Translations under genes and position numbers: made by a program | Source of the DNA: Pseudomonas azotoformans | GTDB taxonomy: Bacteria > Pseudomonadota > Gammaproteobacteria > Pseudomonadales > Pseudomonadaceae | NCBI RefSeq assembly: GCF_900103345.1 | Contig: NZ_LT629702.1 | Span: 3,906,001 to 3,970,000, forward strand | Direction: 5' to 3' | Length of the DNA stretch: 64,000 nt | Shown here: positions 1-7,444 of the stretch, one piece after another | Position numbering within the stretch: position 1 is the stretch's first letter | Layout of the letters: every line of letters begins with the position of its first letter | Notes under the pieces: generated by a model | The model's database searches: none | Told to the model about the DNA's origin: nothing | Seen by the model: the letters and a program-made list of their open reading frames with translations, nothing else

Positions 1-969
1 TTATGCGAGTGGATTCATGGCTTAGGCATCGAGACCTTTGTCGGCACCTCAGGCCGGATGTTTCCTACGGATATGAAAGCCGCACCGCTTTTACGTGCCT
101 GGCTCAAGCGCCTGCGCGATCAGGGCGTGGTTATCCACACCCGGCATCGTTGGGTAGGCTGGAATGCCGAGGGCGACTTACTTATCCACAGCCCCGAAGG
201 CGAAAAAACTGTCCACAGCAATGCCGTGCTGCTGGCCCTTGGCGGCGGCAGTTGGTCGCGCCTGGGCTCCGATGGTGTGTGGCTCAAATTGCTGGAGGAT
301 CGTGGCGTGCCCTGCACCGCGTTGCAACCGAGCAATTGCGGCTTCGAGGTGTCGGCCTGGAGCGAATTGATGGTCAGCAAATTCGCTGGCGCGCCGTTAA
401 AAAACGTCGCCATTGGTTTAGGGGATGACAAGCCTCGGCTGGGCGAATGCGTGATCACCGCCACCGGCATCGAAGGCAGCTTGATCTACGCGCTGTCGGC
501 GCCGATTCGCGAAGCGATCAACCGCAACGGTTCGGCCACCGTGCACATCGACCTGCTGCCGAGCAAGCCGCTGGACAAGGTTCAGGCCGCGCTGGCCAAA
601 CCCCGTGGCTCACGTTCGATGAGCAAACACCTGCACAGTCAGTTGGGCTTGGATGGGGTAAAAGCCGCACTGCTGCGCGAGTTGGCGCCGGCCGACCACT
701 TCAATGATCTGGCGCAGTTGGCGGTGGATATCAAGGCGCTGCCCTTGACCCTGGTGAAGACCCGGCCGATGGATGAAGCGATCAGCACTGCCGGCGGCGT
801 ACCCTTCGAGGCGCTGGATGAGCGGCTGATGCTCAAGCAGTTGCCAGGCGTGTTTTGTGCGGGGGAGATGCTGGATTGGGAGGCGCCGACCGGCGGGTAT
901 CTGTTGACGGGGTGTTTTGCCAGCGGCAGAGCGGCTGGGCGGGGGATGTTGGAGTGGCTTAATCGCTGA
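1..969 (+). CDS. HI0933/YhiN-like NAD(P)/FAD-dependent oxidoreductase, 5' truncated
   Basis: The reading frame is open from base 1, so the N-terminal FAD-binding part lies outside the window; 322 residues are visible. They resemble the HI0933/YhiN flavoprotein family (the TIGR03862 branch common in Pseudomonas). The visible part has GGGSWSRLGSDG, the middle substrate domain, and near the C-terminus the family signature AGEMLDWEAPTGGYLL followed by TGCFASGRAAG, which closes over the FAD. The substrate is unknown for this family. An ATG at 58 is internal and not the true start. The gene is convergent with rhlE, and a REPIN fills the junction. Family assignment is good; the reaction is not known. 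Confidence 0.85.
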   Translation, partial: LCEWIHGLGIETFVGTSGRMFPTDMKAAPLLRAWLKRLRDQGVVIHTRHRWVGWNAEGDLLIHSPEGEKTVHSNAVLLALGGGSWSRLGSDGVWLKLLEDRGVPCTALQPSNCGFEVSAWSELMVSKFAGAPLKNVAIGLGDDKPRLGECVITATGIEGSLIYALSAPIREAINRNGSATVHIDLLPSKPLDKVQAALAKPRGSRSMSKHLHSQLGLDGVKAALLRELAPADHFNDLAQLAVDIKALPLTLVKTRPMDEAISTAGGVPFEALDERLMLKQLPGVFCAGEMLDWEAPTGGYLLTGCFASGRAAGRGMLEWLNR

Positions 970-993
970 GATTTGCGCTGAATTCAAGGCCGC

Positions 994-1067
994 CATCGGG
1001 GGCAAGCCCCCTCCCACATTTGACGGTATTCACACATCAAAGTGTGGGAGGGGGCTTGCCCCCGATG
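994..1067. repeat. REPIN, family A, CCCAC ends facing inward
   Basis: Two inverted REP copies (994-1017 and 1044-1067) built on GGGGGCTTGCCCCC, with about 26 bases between them. It lies in the convergent junction between the flavoprotein gene and rhlE. Confidence 0.9.
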
Positions 1068-1090
1068 AGGCCATCAGCAGCGCCGAAAAA

Positions 1091-2425
1091 TCACTTCTTC
1101 TTACGCGGCCCGGTATTGAACACCGGCACCTTGCGCACCGGTTTGATCGACGGCTCCGCCGGCGCCACGTCCCCGCTGTCCACCCACTTGCCCAGGTTGC
1201 GCTTACCGCCACCACCGGACGTTTTAGGTTTCTTCGGTTTCTTCGGCTTCTTCACCACTTGCCCGCTGGCATCGGTGTCCGGCACGCGGTGTTCCGGTTC
1301 GAAGTCCGGCTCCATCTTGCGGGTCAAGGTCTGACGCGTGAGCATCTCGATGGCCGACAGCATGTTCACTTCATCGGCACACACCAGGGAAATCGCCTCA
1401 CCGGTATTACCCGCACGGCCGGTACGGCCGATACGGTGGATGTAGTCTTCAGCCACGATCGGCAAGTCGAAGTTGACCACCAACGGCAAATCTTCGATGT
1501 CCAGGCCACGGGCCGCCACATCAGTGGCTACCAGGATCTGCACATCACTCGATTTGAAACGGTCCAGCGCACGTTGGCGGGTGGCTTGCGGCTTGTCACC
1601 ATGGATGCCATCGGCGTTGATGCCCAGGCCCTGCAACTTATCCACCAGCGCATCCACGCCGTTACGGGTCTTGGCGAACACCAGCACCTGCTTCCAGCGG
1701 CCTTTGCGCATCAGGTGCACAAACAGCTCCGGCTTGCGCTTCTTGTCCACCGGCACCACCCATTGCTTCACGGTGTTGGCGGCGACGTTGCGCGGGCTGA
1801 CTTCGATGCTCAGCGGGTCGTTGAGCATCTGCCCGGCCAGCAGGCGGATGTCATCGGAGAAAGTCGCGGAGAACAGCAAGGTCTGACGCTTTTTCGGCAG
1901 CATGCGGTAGATGTTCGCCAGCTCTTCGGAGAAGCCCAGGTCGAGCATGCGGTCGGCTTCGTCGAGCACCAGGGTTTGCAGCTGGTTGAGTTTCAGCGCG
2001 TTCTGGCGGAACAGGTCGATCAGGCGGCCCGGCGTGGCGACCAGGATGTCGACGCCCTTGCGCAGCTTCATCATCTGCGGGTTGATGCTCACGCCGCCGT
2101 ACACCGCATAGGTGGTCAGCGGCAGGTGCTGGGCGTACTCGGCAACACTGGCGTGAACCTGCTCGGCCAGCTCGCGGGTCGGGCACAGGATCAACGCGCG
2201 CGCCGAGTTGGCGGCGACTTTCGGCCCTTCCATCGTCAGCAGTTGCAGGAGCGGCAAGGCGAAACCGGCGGTCTTGCCGGTGCCGGTCTGGGCTGCGGCC
2301 ATCAGGTCGCGACCGGCCAGCACCGCCGGAATGGCTTGCGCCTGCACCGGCGTCGGGGTCTGGTAGCCAAGCGTCTCAAGGGCGCGCAGCAAGGGTTCGA
2401 TCAGGCCAAGGGTGGCGAAAGTCAT
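1091..2425 (-). CDS. rhlE: DEAD-box ATP-dependent RNA helicase RhlE
   Basis: A 444-residue SF2 helicase that unwinds short RNA duplexes, in bacteria mainly during ribosome assembly and RNA decay. All core motifs are visible: Q motif at about 22-28, Walker A AQTGTGKT 45-52, PTRELA 82-87, TPGR 131-134, DEAD 155-158, SAT 186-188, TDVAARGLD 301-309 and HRIGRTGRAG 330-339. The tail from about 375 is basic and low in complexity, with KKPKKPKKPK, as is usual for RhlE and its RNA binding. The start follows directly from the conserved MTFATLGL N-terminus. Several RhlE-like paralogues exist in pseudomonads, so the exact paralogue is not fixed by the sequence alone. Confidence 0.93.
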   Translation of the reverse strand: MTFATLGLIEPLLRALETLGYQTPTPVQAQAIPAVLAGRDLMAAAQTGTGKTAGFALPLLQLLTMEGPKVAANSARALILCPTRELAEQVHASVAEYAQHLPLTTYAVYGGVSINPQMMKLRKGVDILVATPGRLIDLFRQNALKLNQLQTLVLDEADRMLDLGFSEELANIYRMLPKKRQTLLFSATFSDDIRLLAGQMLNDPLSIEVSPRNVAANTVKQWVVPVDKKRKPELFVHLMRKGRWKQVLVFAKTRNGVDALVDKLQGLGINADGIHGDKPQATRQRALDRFKSSDVQILVATDVAARGLDIEDLPLVVNFDLPIVAEDYIHRIGRTGRAGNTGEAISLVCADEVNMLSAIEMLTRQTLTRKMEPDFEPEHRVPDTDASGQVVKKPKKPKKPKTSGGGGKRNLGKWVDSGDVAPAEPSIKPVRKVPVFNTGPRKKK

Positions 2426-2473
2426 GTGTTTACCGTAGGAAAAATTCAGCGCAAGGTCGCAATGCGCCGCAGT

Positions 2474-3370
2474 TTACCTTATTTCCGGCTTGGGCTTGCG
2501 CCACTGGGGCAGGCTGATCAACAGCACCGCGCTGATAATCACCAGCATCGCCAGGGCTTCTTCGACGCCGATGGTCTCACCCACGAACACAATCCCCAGC
2601 AATACCGCCACCGCCGGGTTGACGTAGGCATAGCTGGTCGCCGCCGCCGGACGCACGTGCTTGAGCAGGTACATGTAGGCGTTGAAGGCGATGATCGAAC
2701 CGAATACCGCCAGGTAAGCCAGGGCCAGCCAGCCCTCGATCGGTGGCACCGCGTGCAACCGCTCACCGGTCAGCGCACTGCCCACCAACAGCAAGGCACC
2801 GGCGATGATCATTTCCGCCGCGCTGGCCATCGCGCCCGCTGGCAACGGCAAGTGCTTGCTCCACACCGAACCGAAGGCCCAGGACGCGGCGGCAAACAGC
2901 AACAGCATCGCGCCGGTCGGGCTTGATTGCAGGTTGGAGCCCATGTTGAGCATGGCGATGCCGATAATCCCCAGCACCACCCCGGCCCACTCCAGGCGGG
3001 TATTGCGCGCGCCCCAGAAATAGCCGCACAACAAGGTGAACAATGGCACCGTCGCTACCGCCAGCGCAGCCACGCCGGAGGCGACACCGGTGTGTTCGGC
3101 CACCGTCACCGCGCCATTACCGAAGGTCAGCAGCAGAACGCCAATCTTCGCCGCCGCCTTCCACTGCACCCTGGTCGGCGCCGGCGCCCCGCGCCAGCGC
3201 AAAAAGCCATACATTGCCAACCCGGCCACCAGAAAGCGAATCCCGCCCAGCATCAACGGCGGCCAGTACTCCACGCCAATGCGGATGACCAGGTAGGTGG
3301 ACCCCCAAATCACATACAGCGCAAAAAAGGCAGCGATCAACGGTAAAGGAAAGCGACGTGGGCCAGGCAT
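2474..3370 (-). CDS. EamA/DMT-family inner-membrane exporter (YedA-like)
   Basis: A 298-residue protein with about ten hydrophobic helices arranged as two EamA repeats (roughly 10-140 and 150-285). The N-terminal IWGSTYLVIRIG and the late YVNPAVAVLLG are typical of the drug/metabolite transporter superfamily; the overall pattern is YedA/RhaT-like. Exporters of this type move amino acids or small metabolites out of the cell. It is divergent from an Lrp/AsnC-type regulator gene at 3532, with a symmetric candidate operator between them, which makes regulation by that neighbour likely. The substrate cannot be read from sequence. Confidence 0.87.
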   Translation of the reverse strand: MPGPRRFPLPLIAAFFALYVIWGSTYLVIRIGVEYWPPLMLGGIRFLVAGLAMYGFLRWRGAPAPTRVQWKAAAKIGVLLLTFGNGAVTVAEHTGVASGVAALAVATVPLFTLLCGYFWGARNTRLEWAGVVLGIIGIAMLNMGSNLQSSPTGAMLLLFAAASWAFGSVWSKHLPLPAGAMASAAEMIIAGALLLVGSALTGERLHAVPPIEGWLALAYLAVFGSIIAFNAYMYLLKHVRPAAATSYAYVNPAVAVLLGIVFVGETIGVEEALAMLVIISAVLLISLPQWRKPKPEIR

Positions 3371-3415
3371 TGGGCAGCTCTAAGGCAGAGAGAAGAGAGG
3401 CTTATTCTAAAAAGG

Positions 3416-3445
3416 CAGGTCGATAAACATAAGTTACAAAACCTG
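3416..3445. promoter_or_regulatory. Nested palindrome, candidate operator between exporter and Lrp-type regulator
   Basis: CAGGT, five bases, AACATAAGTT, five bases, ACCTG: an outer perfect 5-bp dyad and an inner near-palindrome share one centre. It lies 46 bases from the exporter start and 87 bases from the regulator start. Lrp-family dimers bind AT-rich dyads of this size, so it is a reasonable operator for the adjacent regulator; this is inference. Confidence 0.45.
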
Positions 3446-3531
3446 TTTAAAACGCCGATACACTTTTCAAAGCATGGTTGTGAAGGCTATAACCCGTGCT
3501 TTCGAAAGCCACGCGTAACTGGAGCCTTATC

Positions 3532-3993
3532 ATGGACAAATACGACCGCATGCTCCTCAGCGCCCTGCTCGAAGACGGCCGCGCTTCCTATGCGCAACTG
3601 GCGCGCACGGTGAACCTGTCAGCCCCAGCGGTGGCCGAGCGCGTGGCCAAGTTGGAGGCCAGCGGGGTCATCACCGGGTATCAGGCCAAGGTGGACTTAT
3701 CCAAGGTGGGGTTGCCGATCCAATGCGTGATTGAACTGCGACTGACCAATCATGGGAGCCAGAAGGTTTATGACGCATTGGCGGAAATCCCTGAGCTGAC
3801 GGAATGCCATCGGGTGACCGGTGACCCGTGCGTGATCATGCAGGCGGCGGTGGGCTCGATGCCGGAGTTGGAGAGCTTGATCAACCGGGTGGCGAAGTTC
3901 GGGTTCAGCAAGACCTCGATTATTTTGTCGAGTGCGATAGAGCGGCGGGTGCCGTTGGGGCAGTTGGAGGGGAATGGGAAAAATGGCGGCTGA
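3532..3993 (+). CDS. Lrp/AsnC-family transcriptional regulator
   Basis: A 153-residue one-component regulator. The N-terminal winged helix-turn-helix covers residues 1-60 (YDRMLLSALLEDGRASYAQL, then LSAPAVAERVAKLEASGVI). The C-terminal RAM/Lrp ligand-binding domain follows, with the usual CHRVTGDPCVIMQ strand. The ATG at 3532 is chosen over 3496 because Lrp proteins begin a few residues before this helix and a GGAG lies just upstream. It is divergent from an EamA exporter, an arrangement often seen for amino-acid-responsive export. The ligand is unknown. Confidence 0.92.
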   Translation: MDKYDRMLLSALLEDGRASYAQLARTVNLSAPAVAERVAKLEASGVITGYQAKVDLSKVGLPIQCVIELRLTNHGSQKVYDALAEIPELTECHRVTGDPCVIMQAAVGSMPELESLINRVAKFGFSKTSIILSSAIERRVPLGQLEGNGKNGG

Positions 3994-4001
3994 ACCGCCT
4001 C

Positions 4002-4065
4002 CATCGCGGGCAAGCCCGGCTCCCACATTTGAAATGCATTCCCACTGTGGGAGCTGGCTTGCCTG
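4002..4065. repeat. REPIN, family C, heterotypic halves, CCCAC ends inward
   Basis: The left half carries GCGGGCAAGCCCGGCTCCCAC (4006-4026), the right half GTGGGAGCTGGCTTGCCTG (4047-4065). The two halves belong to different subtypes of the same family, and the right half is eroded at its outer end. Confidence 0.8.
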
Positions 4066-4082
4066 AAATGACGTCCGTTGCA

Positions 4083-4346
4083 TCAAAGCAGATTTGAGCG
4101 CTCAACAATCAAATCGACAATCTGCTTGATCGTGGTGATGTGATCCCAGTCAGCCTGAGTGGCTTGCAGGTTGAACTGCCATTTGATCTGCATGACGAAG
4201 CAGGTCAGGTCGTCATCAATGATCTTGAAGTCGCGGATGAAATCCGTTTGTTCCGTCACCTGGCTTCGGTCGATGAAGCCAATGATGTCGACGAACAGTT
4301 GAATCACCTTTTCGCTGATCTCGGCCCGGGTGAGATTACCTTCCAT
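4083..4346 (-). CDS. Small acyl-carrier-protein-like protein without the phosphopantetheine serine (DUF1493-like?)
   Basis: An 87-residue protein from the ATG at 4346, which has GAGG six bases upstream; an ATG at 4358 without a Shine-Dalgarno sequence would add four residues. The pattern of hydrophobic positions follows acyl carrier proteins: helix 1 EISEKVIQLFVDIIGF, then TDFIRDFKI, then DDDLTCFVMQIKWQF, and finally ITTIKQIVDLIVE. Where ACP has the modified serine of its DSL motif, this protein reads DDD, so it should not carry a phosphopantetheine arm. The DUF1493 family has this character, but the match is from memory of the pattern and not proven. The base composition is clearly more AT-rich than its neighbours, which suggests acquisition. 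Function unknown. Confidence 0.6.
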   Translation of the reverse strand: MEGNLTRAEISEKVIQLFVDIIGFIDRSQVTEQTDFIRDFKIIDDDLTCFVMQIKWQFNLQATQADWDHITTIKQIVDLIVERSNLL

Positions 4347-4560
4347 TTCTTGCCTCATAGGTGCACTGATCTGTACGTAAATGGCAGGCGGGATGGTAGG
4401 TCGCAGAATGAGGTAGTAGGTGGATGAAGCGGAAAAACAGAAGGGTCCTAGGCAGCGCTAGGATTCTGCCTACTGACCATTCAGAAACCCGCCTTCAAAA
4501 GCCAGGTTTTCAATGGCCAGCAAGACCCATCTCTTTCATTTGAAGGACGTTTCCGAGAGA

Positions 4561-4586
4561 ATCCGACGGCCTTGTTTCCGTCGGAT
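4561..4586 (+). other. Perfect 9-bp hairpin in the long intergenic stretch 4347-4840
   Basis: ATCCGACGG pairs with CCGTCGGAT across an 8-base loop, with no following T run. Within the same 494-base gene-free stretch lie two mutually exclusive small hairpins (4446-4463 and 4449-4472), a CGGAC/GTCCG hairpin at 4627-4642, and the large structured leader at 4708-4800. No protein-coding gene is credible here. Confidence 0.6.
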
Positions 4587-4707
4587 CAGGTAGCTAGTCT
4601 CGCCGCTTCATCGAATGTTCGGTGAACGGACGTGCAAGTCCGATCAGTGGAAAATGCGCAAAAGCCCTACCATCCAACGCCTGCTTTATCAGGCGCCGGC
4701 ACGTTAT

Positions 4708-4800
4708 GGCAGCTGTGCGCGGGAGGCCATTCGGCCTGCTGGGTTTTCCGCCCCGGTCTTGCACACCCGCGTACTGCTGCCACCCTCATTCGTGTGCAAG
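4708..4800 (+). promoter_or_regulatory. Structured RNA leader with possible pseudoknot, upstream of the DUF3077-type gene
   Basis: A long stem pairs 4708-4723 (GGCAGCTGTGCGCGGG) with 4766-4781 (CCCGCGTACTGCTGCC): sixteen positions with one T-T mismatch and one G-U pair. Inside are two smaller hairpins, AGGCC/GGCCT at 4724-4737 and CTGGG/CCCGG at 4739-4756, giving a three-way junction. CTTGCACAC at 4758-4766 is perfectly complementary to GTGTGCAAG at 4792-4800 outside the stem, which would make a pseudoknot. The element ends 40 bases before the start codon at 4841. I recall very similar leaders before DUF3077-type genes in other P. fluorescens genomes, but that was not checked. Role unknown. 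Confidence 0.6.
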
Positions 4801-4840
4801 CGAACGGTTGCAGCTTCTTACCTAGCGGAGAAGTTACACC

Positions 4841-5137
4841 ATGGTCAAAGTAACCCCCGATCCACCCCGTTTCCTCAGCGAAGACGCACTGCTCAACCGC
4901 CGAGCCATCGACTACTACCTAAAAGCCTCCGCCCCGGATGCGCCCACCTTCACCCTGAACGACAATCTGAGCTTCGAAGACGCCCTGGCCCACGCGGCCG
5001 ATTTGCTGCATTGCGCGGTGGAGACGGCGCATTCATCGAAGGAGGCGATGAAGGCAGAACAGCGGGCGGTGATGCATTTGGTGGAGATGGCGAAGGGGGT
5101 GGTGGATCGGGCGTTGGCCTGTGTGCAGCCTCGCTAA
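4841..5137 (+). CDS. DUF3077/DUF6124-type small protein
   Basis: A 98-residue protein of a family that is common and multicopy in Pseudomonas fluorescens-type genomes. The N-terminus is proline-rich (VTPDPPRFLSED); the rest is mainly helical, with the family-like LSFEDALAHAADLLHCAVETA segment and the end VVDRALACV. No signal peptide, membrane segment or catalytic motif is visible. GGAG sits nine bases before the ATG. Its most notable feature is the strongly folded leader RNA directly upstream. Function unknown. Confidence 0.75.
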   Translation: MVKVTPDPPRFLSEDALLNRRAIDYYLKASAPDAPTFTLNDNLSFEDALAHAADLLHCAVETAHSSKEAMKAEQRAVMHLVEMAKGVVDRALACVQPR

Positions 5138-5153
5138 ACACCGCAGAACCCAT

Positions 5154-5240
5154 GTGGGAGGGGGCTTGCCCCCGATGGCAGTGGGTCAGCCAATACATCT
5201 GTAGCTGACAGGCCGCTATCGGGGGCAAGCCCCCTCCCAC
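5154..5240. repeat. REPIN, family A, CCCAC ends outward
   Basis: Two inverted GGGGGCTTGCCCCC copies at 5154-5178 and 5217-5240 with about 40 bases between. It lies in the convergent junction between the DUF3077-type gene and the exonuclease gene. Confidence 0.9.
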
Positions 5241-5289
5241 ATGTTGATTTTCACATTCAGAGCTCAGTGTTTTGGGGCGTGTGGCGACG

Positions 5290-5901
5290 TTAGAACCCGC
5301 GATGCTTCTTCAAATGCTCATTGATCTTCGCCGCCGGCACTTTCTGCAAGGTGCACAGCAGGTCATGGGACAGTTCGCGCAAGCCGTGGGTGCGGCGCAG
5401 TTCCTGGGCCAGGTGCGCCGTGAGGTTGGCCGCCATCTCCGCATCCGCCATCGCCCGGTGAGCCTTCCCGGTGTGGGGCAGCTGAGCGAAGGCGTTCAGC
5501 GTGCCGAGCTTGTGATTGGGCGCAGACGGCATCAGGCGGCGCGCCAACAACAGCGAGCAGGCAAATTTCTGTAAACGGGTACGGCGGATCAAGCCGAGCT
5601 CGTAGTCCCAGAACTTCTGGTCAAACGCAGCGTTGTGCGCCATCAGCGGCGTCGTCCCGACGAACTCATTGACCTCGTTCATCACCCGCTCCGCCGGCGG
5701 CGCGCTGCGCAGCATGGCGTTGCTGATGCCGGTGAGTTGTTCGATAAAACTCGGCACGCGTACACCGGCATTCATCAGGCTCTGGTAACGGTCCACAATC
5801 TGGCCACGCTCAAGGATGACCACCGCGATTTCCGTGGCGCGGCAGTGGCTGCTCGGGGTGATGCCGGTGGTTTCAAAGTCGATGACCGCTATACGTTCCA
5901 A
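5290..5901 (-). CDS. DnaQ-like 3'-5' exonuclease (DEDDh)
   Basis: A 203-residue stand-alone exonuclease domain related to the proofreading epsilon subunit and PolC. The catalytic set is complete: D8 and E10 in VIDFETTG, D94 in MAHNAAFD, and H148 and D153 in HRAMADAEM, the DEDDh pattern. It lacks the C-terminal polymerase-binding segment of DnaQ, so it is likely a general 3'-5' exonuclease and not the replicative proofreader. It lies 25 bases downstream of the NYN gene on the same strand and may be cotranscribed with it. The natural substrate is not known. Confidence 0.88.
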   Translation of the reverse strand: MERIAVIDFETTGITPSSHCRATEIAVVILERGQIVDRYQSLMNAGVRVPSFIEQLTGISNAMLRSAPPAERVMNEVNEFVGTTPLMAHNAAFDQKFWDYELGLIRRTRLQKFACSLLLARRLMPSAPNHKLGTLNAFAQLPHTGKAHRAMADAEMAANLTAHLAQELRRTHGLRELSHDLLCTLQKVPAAKINEHLKKHRGF

Positions 5902-5926
5902 ACCTGTTCCAACTCCATCTGAAGAT

Positions 5927-6403
5927 CTATTTAAGCAACAAAGCGCCTTCGATCGGCACGTAGCGGCTGGCGGCGCGTATCAATGAATTGGCCGTCAGCC
6001 CCGGCACGCCATAGGCCACGGCTTCGACGCCATGCTTGTGGATAACCCGGTCGAGCAGCATGTCGAAATCCCCGTCGCCGGAGGCCAGCACAATTTCATC
6101 GACGTGGTCGGCGGCGTCCATGATGTCGAGGGTGATGCCCACGTCCCAGTCGCCCTTGGCTGAACCGTCGCTGCGCTGGATGTACGGCTTGAGTTTTACC
6201 GTAAAGCCGAGGTTGCGCAGAATTTGCTGGAACTGCTGCTGCTTGCTGTCGCCACGGTCGATGGCATAGGCATAGGCCTCGACAATCTGCCCGCGCGCGC
6301 TGATGTCAGCCCACAACGCGGCGTAGTTGAAGTGGCAACCATAGGCCTGGCGGACGGTGTAGTAGAGGTTTTGTACATCGGCGAACACTGCAATTTTTTT
6401 CAC
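5927..6403 (-). CDS. NYN-domain protein (LabA/DUF88-like, PIN-like nuclease fold)
   Basis: A 158-residue single-domain protein. Conserved acidic residues of the NYN/PIN fold are visible: D9 and N12 in FADVQNLYY, KGDWDVG at 83-89, and LASGDGDFDMLL from 107. These clusters usually bind Mg2+ and support RNase activity. The protein lacks the C-terminal OST-HTH domain of some relatives. It is adjacent to and on the same strand as the DnaQ-like exonuclease, so the two may work in nucleic-acid turnover, though that link is inference from position only. Confidence 0.85.
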   Translation of the reverse strand: MKKIAVFADVQNLYYTVRQAYGCHFNYAALWADISARGQIVEAYAYAIDRGDSKQQQFQQILRNLGFTVKLKPYIQRSDGSAKGDWDVGITLDIMDAADHVDEIVLASGDGDFDMLLDRVIHKHGVEAVAYGVPGLTANSLIRAASRYVPIEGALLLK

Positions 6404-6478
6404 CGCACTTCCTCATGACAGCCAGGCGCCAGGGCCCGGAAAGGCTGCAAGTATGCCAGTCGCGACGAGGTTGTCGGG

Positions 6479-6515
6479 AAAAATCAGACCGAGGCGACTG
6501 GTCGCCCCGGTCTGA
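6479..6515 (-). terminator. Rho-independent terminator after the DUF2076 gene
   Basis: TCAGACCG/CGGTCTGA extended by a GC-rich inner stem (6484-6515), followed on the minus strand by five T residues (6483-6479). It begins seven bases after the DUF2076 stop codon. Confidence 0.85.
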
Positions 6516-6521
6516 GGTGGG

Positions 6522-7277
6522 TCAGACGAAGGAATCGTCGTCGCCGAAGGAAGACGAATCGTCGGAATAATCGCTGTCAGCGAAGCTGTCCGAGTTGTTG
6601 CTACCCCAGCTGTCATTGCCGGCGTAGTTCTGGTCGGCATTGCCCCAGCCGCCTTGATCGCTGGCCGGTGCGGGTTGCTCGATGATTTCCTCCACCACCT
6701 GCGGCTGCTGGTTGTGATGGAACAGGCTGCTGATACCTTCGGCGAGCAACACACCACCGGCCACGCCGGCAGCAGTTTTCATCGCGCCGCCGAGGAAGCC
6801 ACTGCCGATGGGGGCCGCTGGCGCCTGCGGCGGTTGTTGATAGTTCTGCTGGGGGGCGCCGTAGTTCTGCTGCGGCGCAGGCTGGCTGAAGCCTGGCCGT
6901 CCCGGTTCACGCCAGCCGCCACCGGAAGCAGCCGGGGCGCTCTGCGCGGGTTGCGGGTCGCGGGAGCCACCGCCAAAGATGCTCGACAGGAACCCACCGC
7001 TGGCCGGAGCAGGCTGCGCGGACGCTTTGGCCTGTTGCAGCTCGTCCTGCAATTGCTGGATCTGCTGCGCCTGCTGCTTGTTCTGCGCGTCGAGGCTCTT
7101 GAGCGCATGTTCCTGCACCAGGATCGACTGGGTCATGTAGTACCCGGCCGCCGGTTGGCGCGTCATGTGCTCCTTGATCCGCGCTTCGGCCTGGGCGTCG
7201 CGGGGGGCTGAGTCCGTTTCGGCTTGTTGCAACCGTGAAAACAGTCCATCGATCAGGGTTTGCTCTTCGCTGTTCAT
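6522..7277 (-). CDS. DUF2076 domain-containing protein
   Basis: A 251-residue protein. The start at 7277 gives MNSEEQTLIDGLFSRL, the usual DUF2076 opening; the longer frame up to 7334 has no support. Residues 1-90 are helical with a coiled-coil-like glutamine-rich stretch (QQAQQIQQLQDELQQ). The middle is low-complexity proline/glutamine/glycine sequence, then a hydrophobic glycine/alanine segment (FLGGAMKTAAGVAGGVLLAE) that may associate with membrane, and a very acidic serine/aspartate tail. Members are often annotated as periplasmic ligand-binding sensor proteins on weak grounds; no signal peptide is seen here. Function unknown. Confidence 0.8.
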   Translation of the reverse strand: MNSEEQTLIDGLFSRLQQAETDSAPRDAQAEARIKEHMTRQPAAGYYMTQSILVQEHALKSLDAQNKQQAQQIQQLQDELQQAKASAQPAPASGGFLSSIFGGGSRDPQPAQSAPAASGGGWREPGRPGFSQPAPQQNYGAPQQNYQQPPQAPAAPIGSGFLGGAMKTAAGVAGGVLLAEGISSLFHHNQQPQVVEEIIEQPAPASDQGGWGNADQNYAGNDSWGSNNSDSFADSDYSDDSSSFGDDDSFV

Positions 7278-7444
7278 GGCGACCTCGTTAGATTGCCGGT
7301 AGAAATCGTGGTGTCGCCTGTGATCAGGCGCCATTCCAGTTATGGGGGTGTTACGAGTTGTTTCAATAGTCTTTACTCAAGGTTTACGTTTGCTTACCGC
7401 CGGTGATGATCGGTTAAAGTGTTGCCCTTGCTTTCAGGCCTGCG

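Noticed and set aside
917..2926. 669-residue plus-strand open frame
   Set aside because: It is a shadow of rhlE and the exporter gene; its sequence is rich in H, Q and R with no family-like pattern.
4615..5208. 197-residue open frame across the leader and the DUF3077-type gene
   Set aside because: It runs through the structured leader and out of frame with the recognised gene, with low-complexity G/R sequence.
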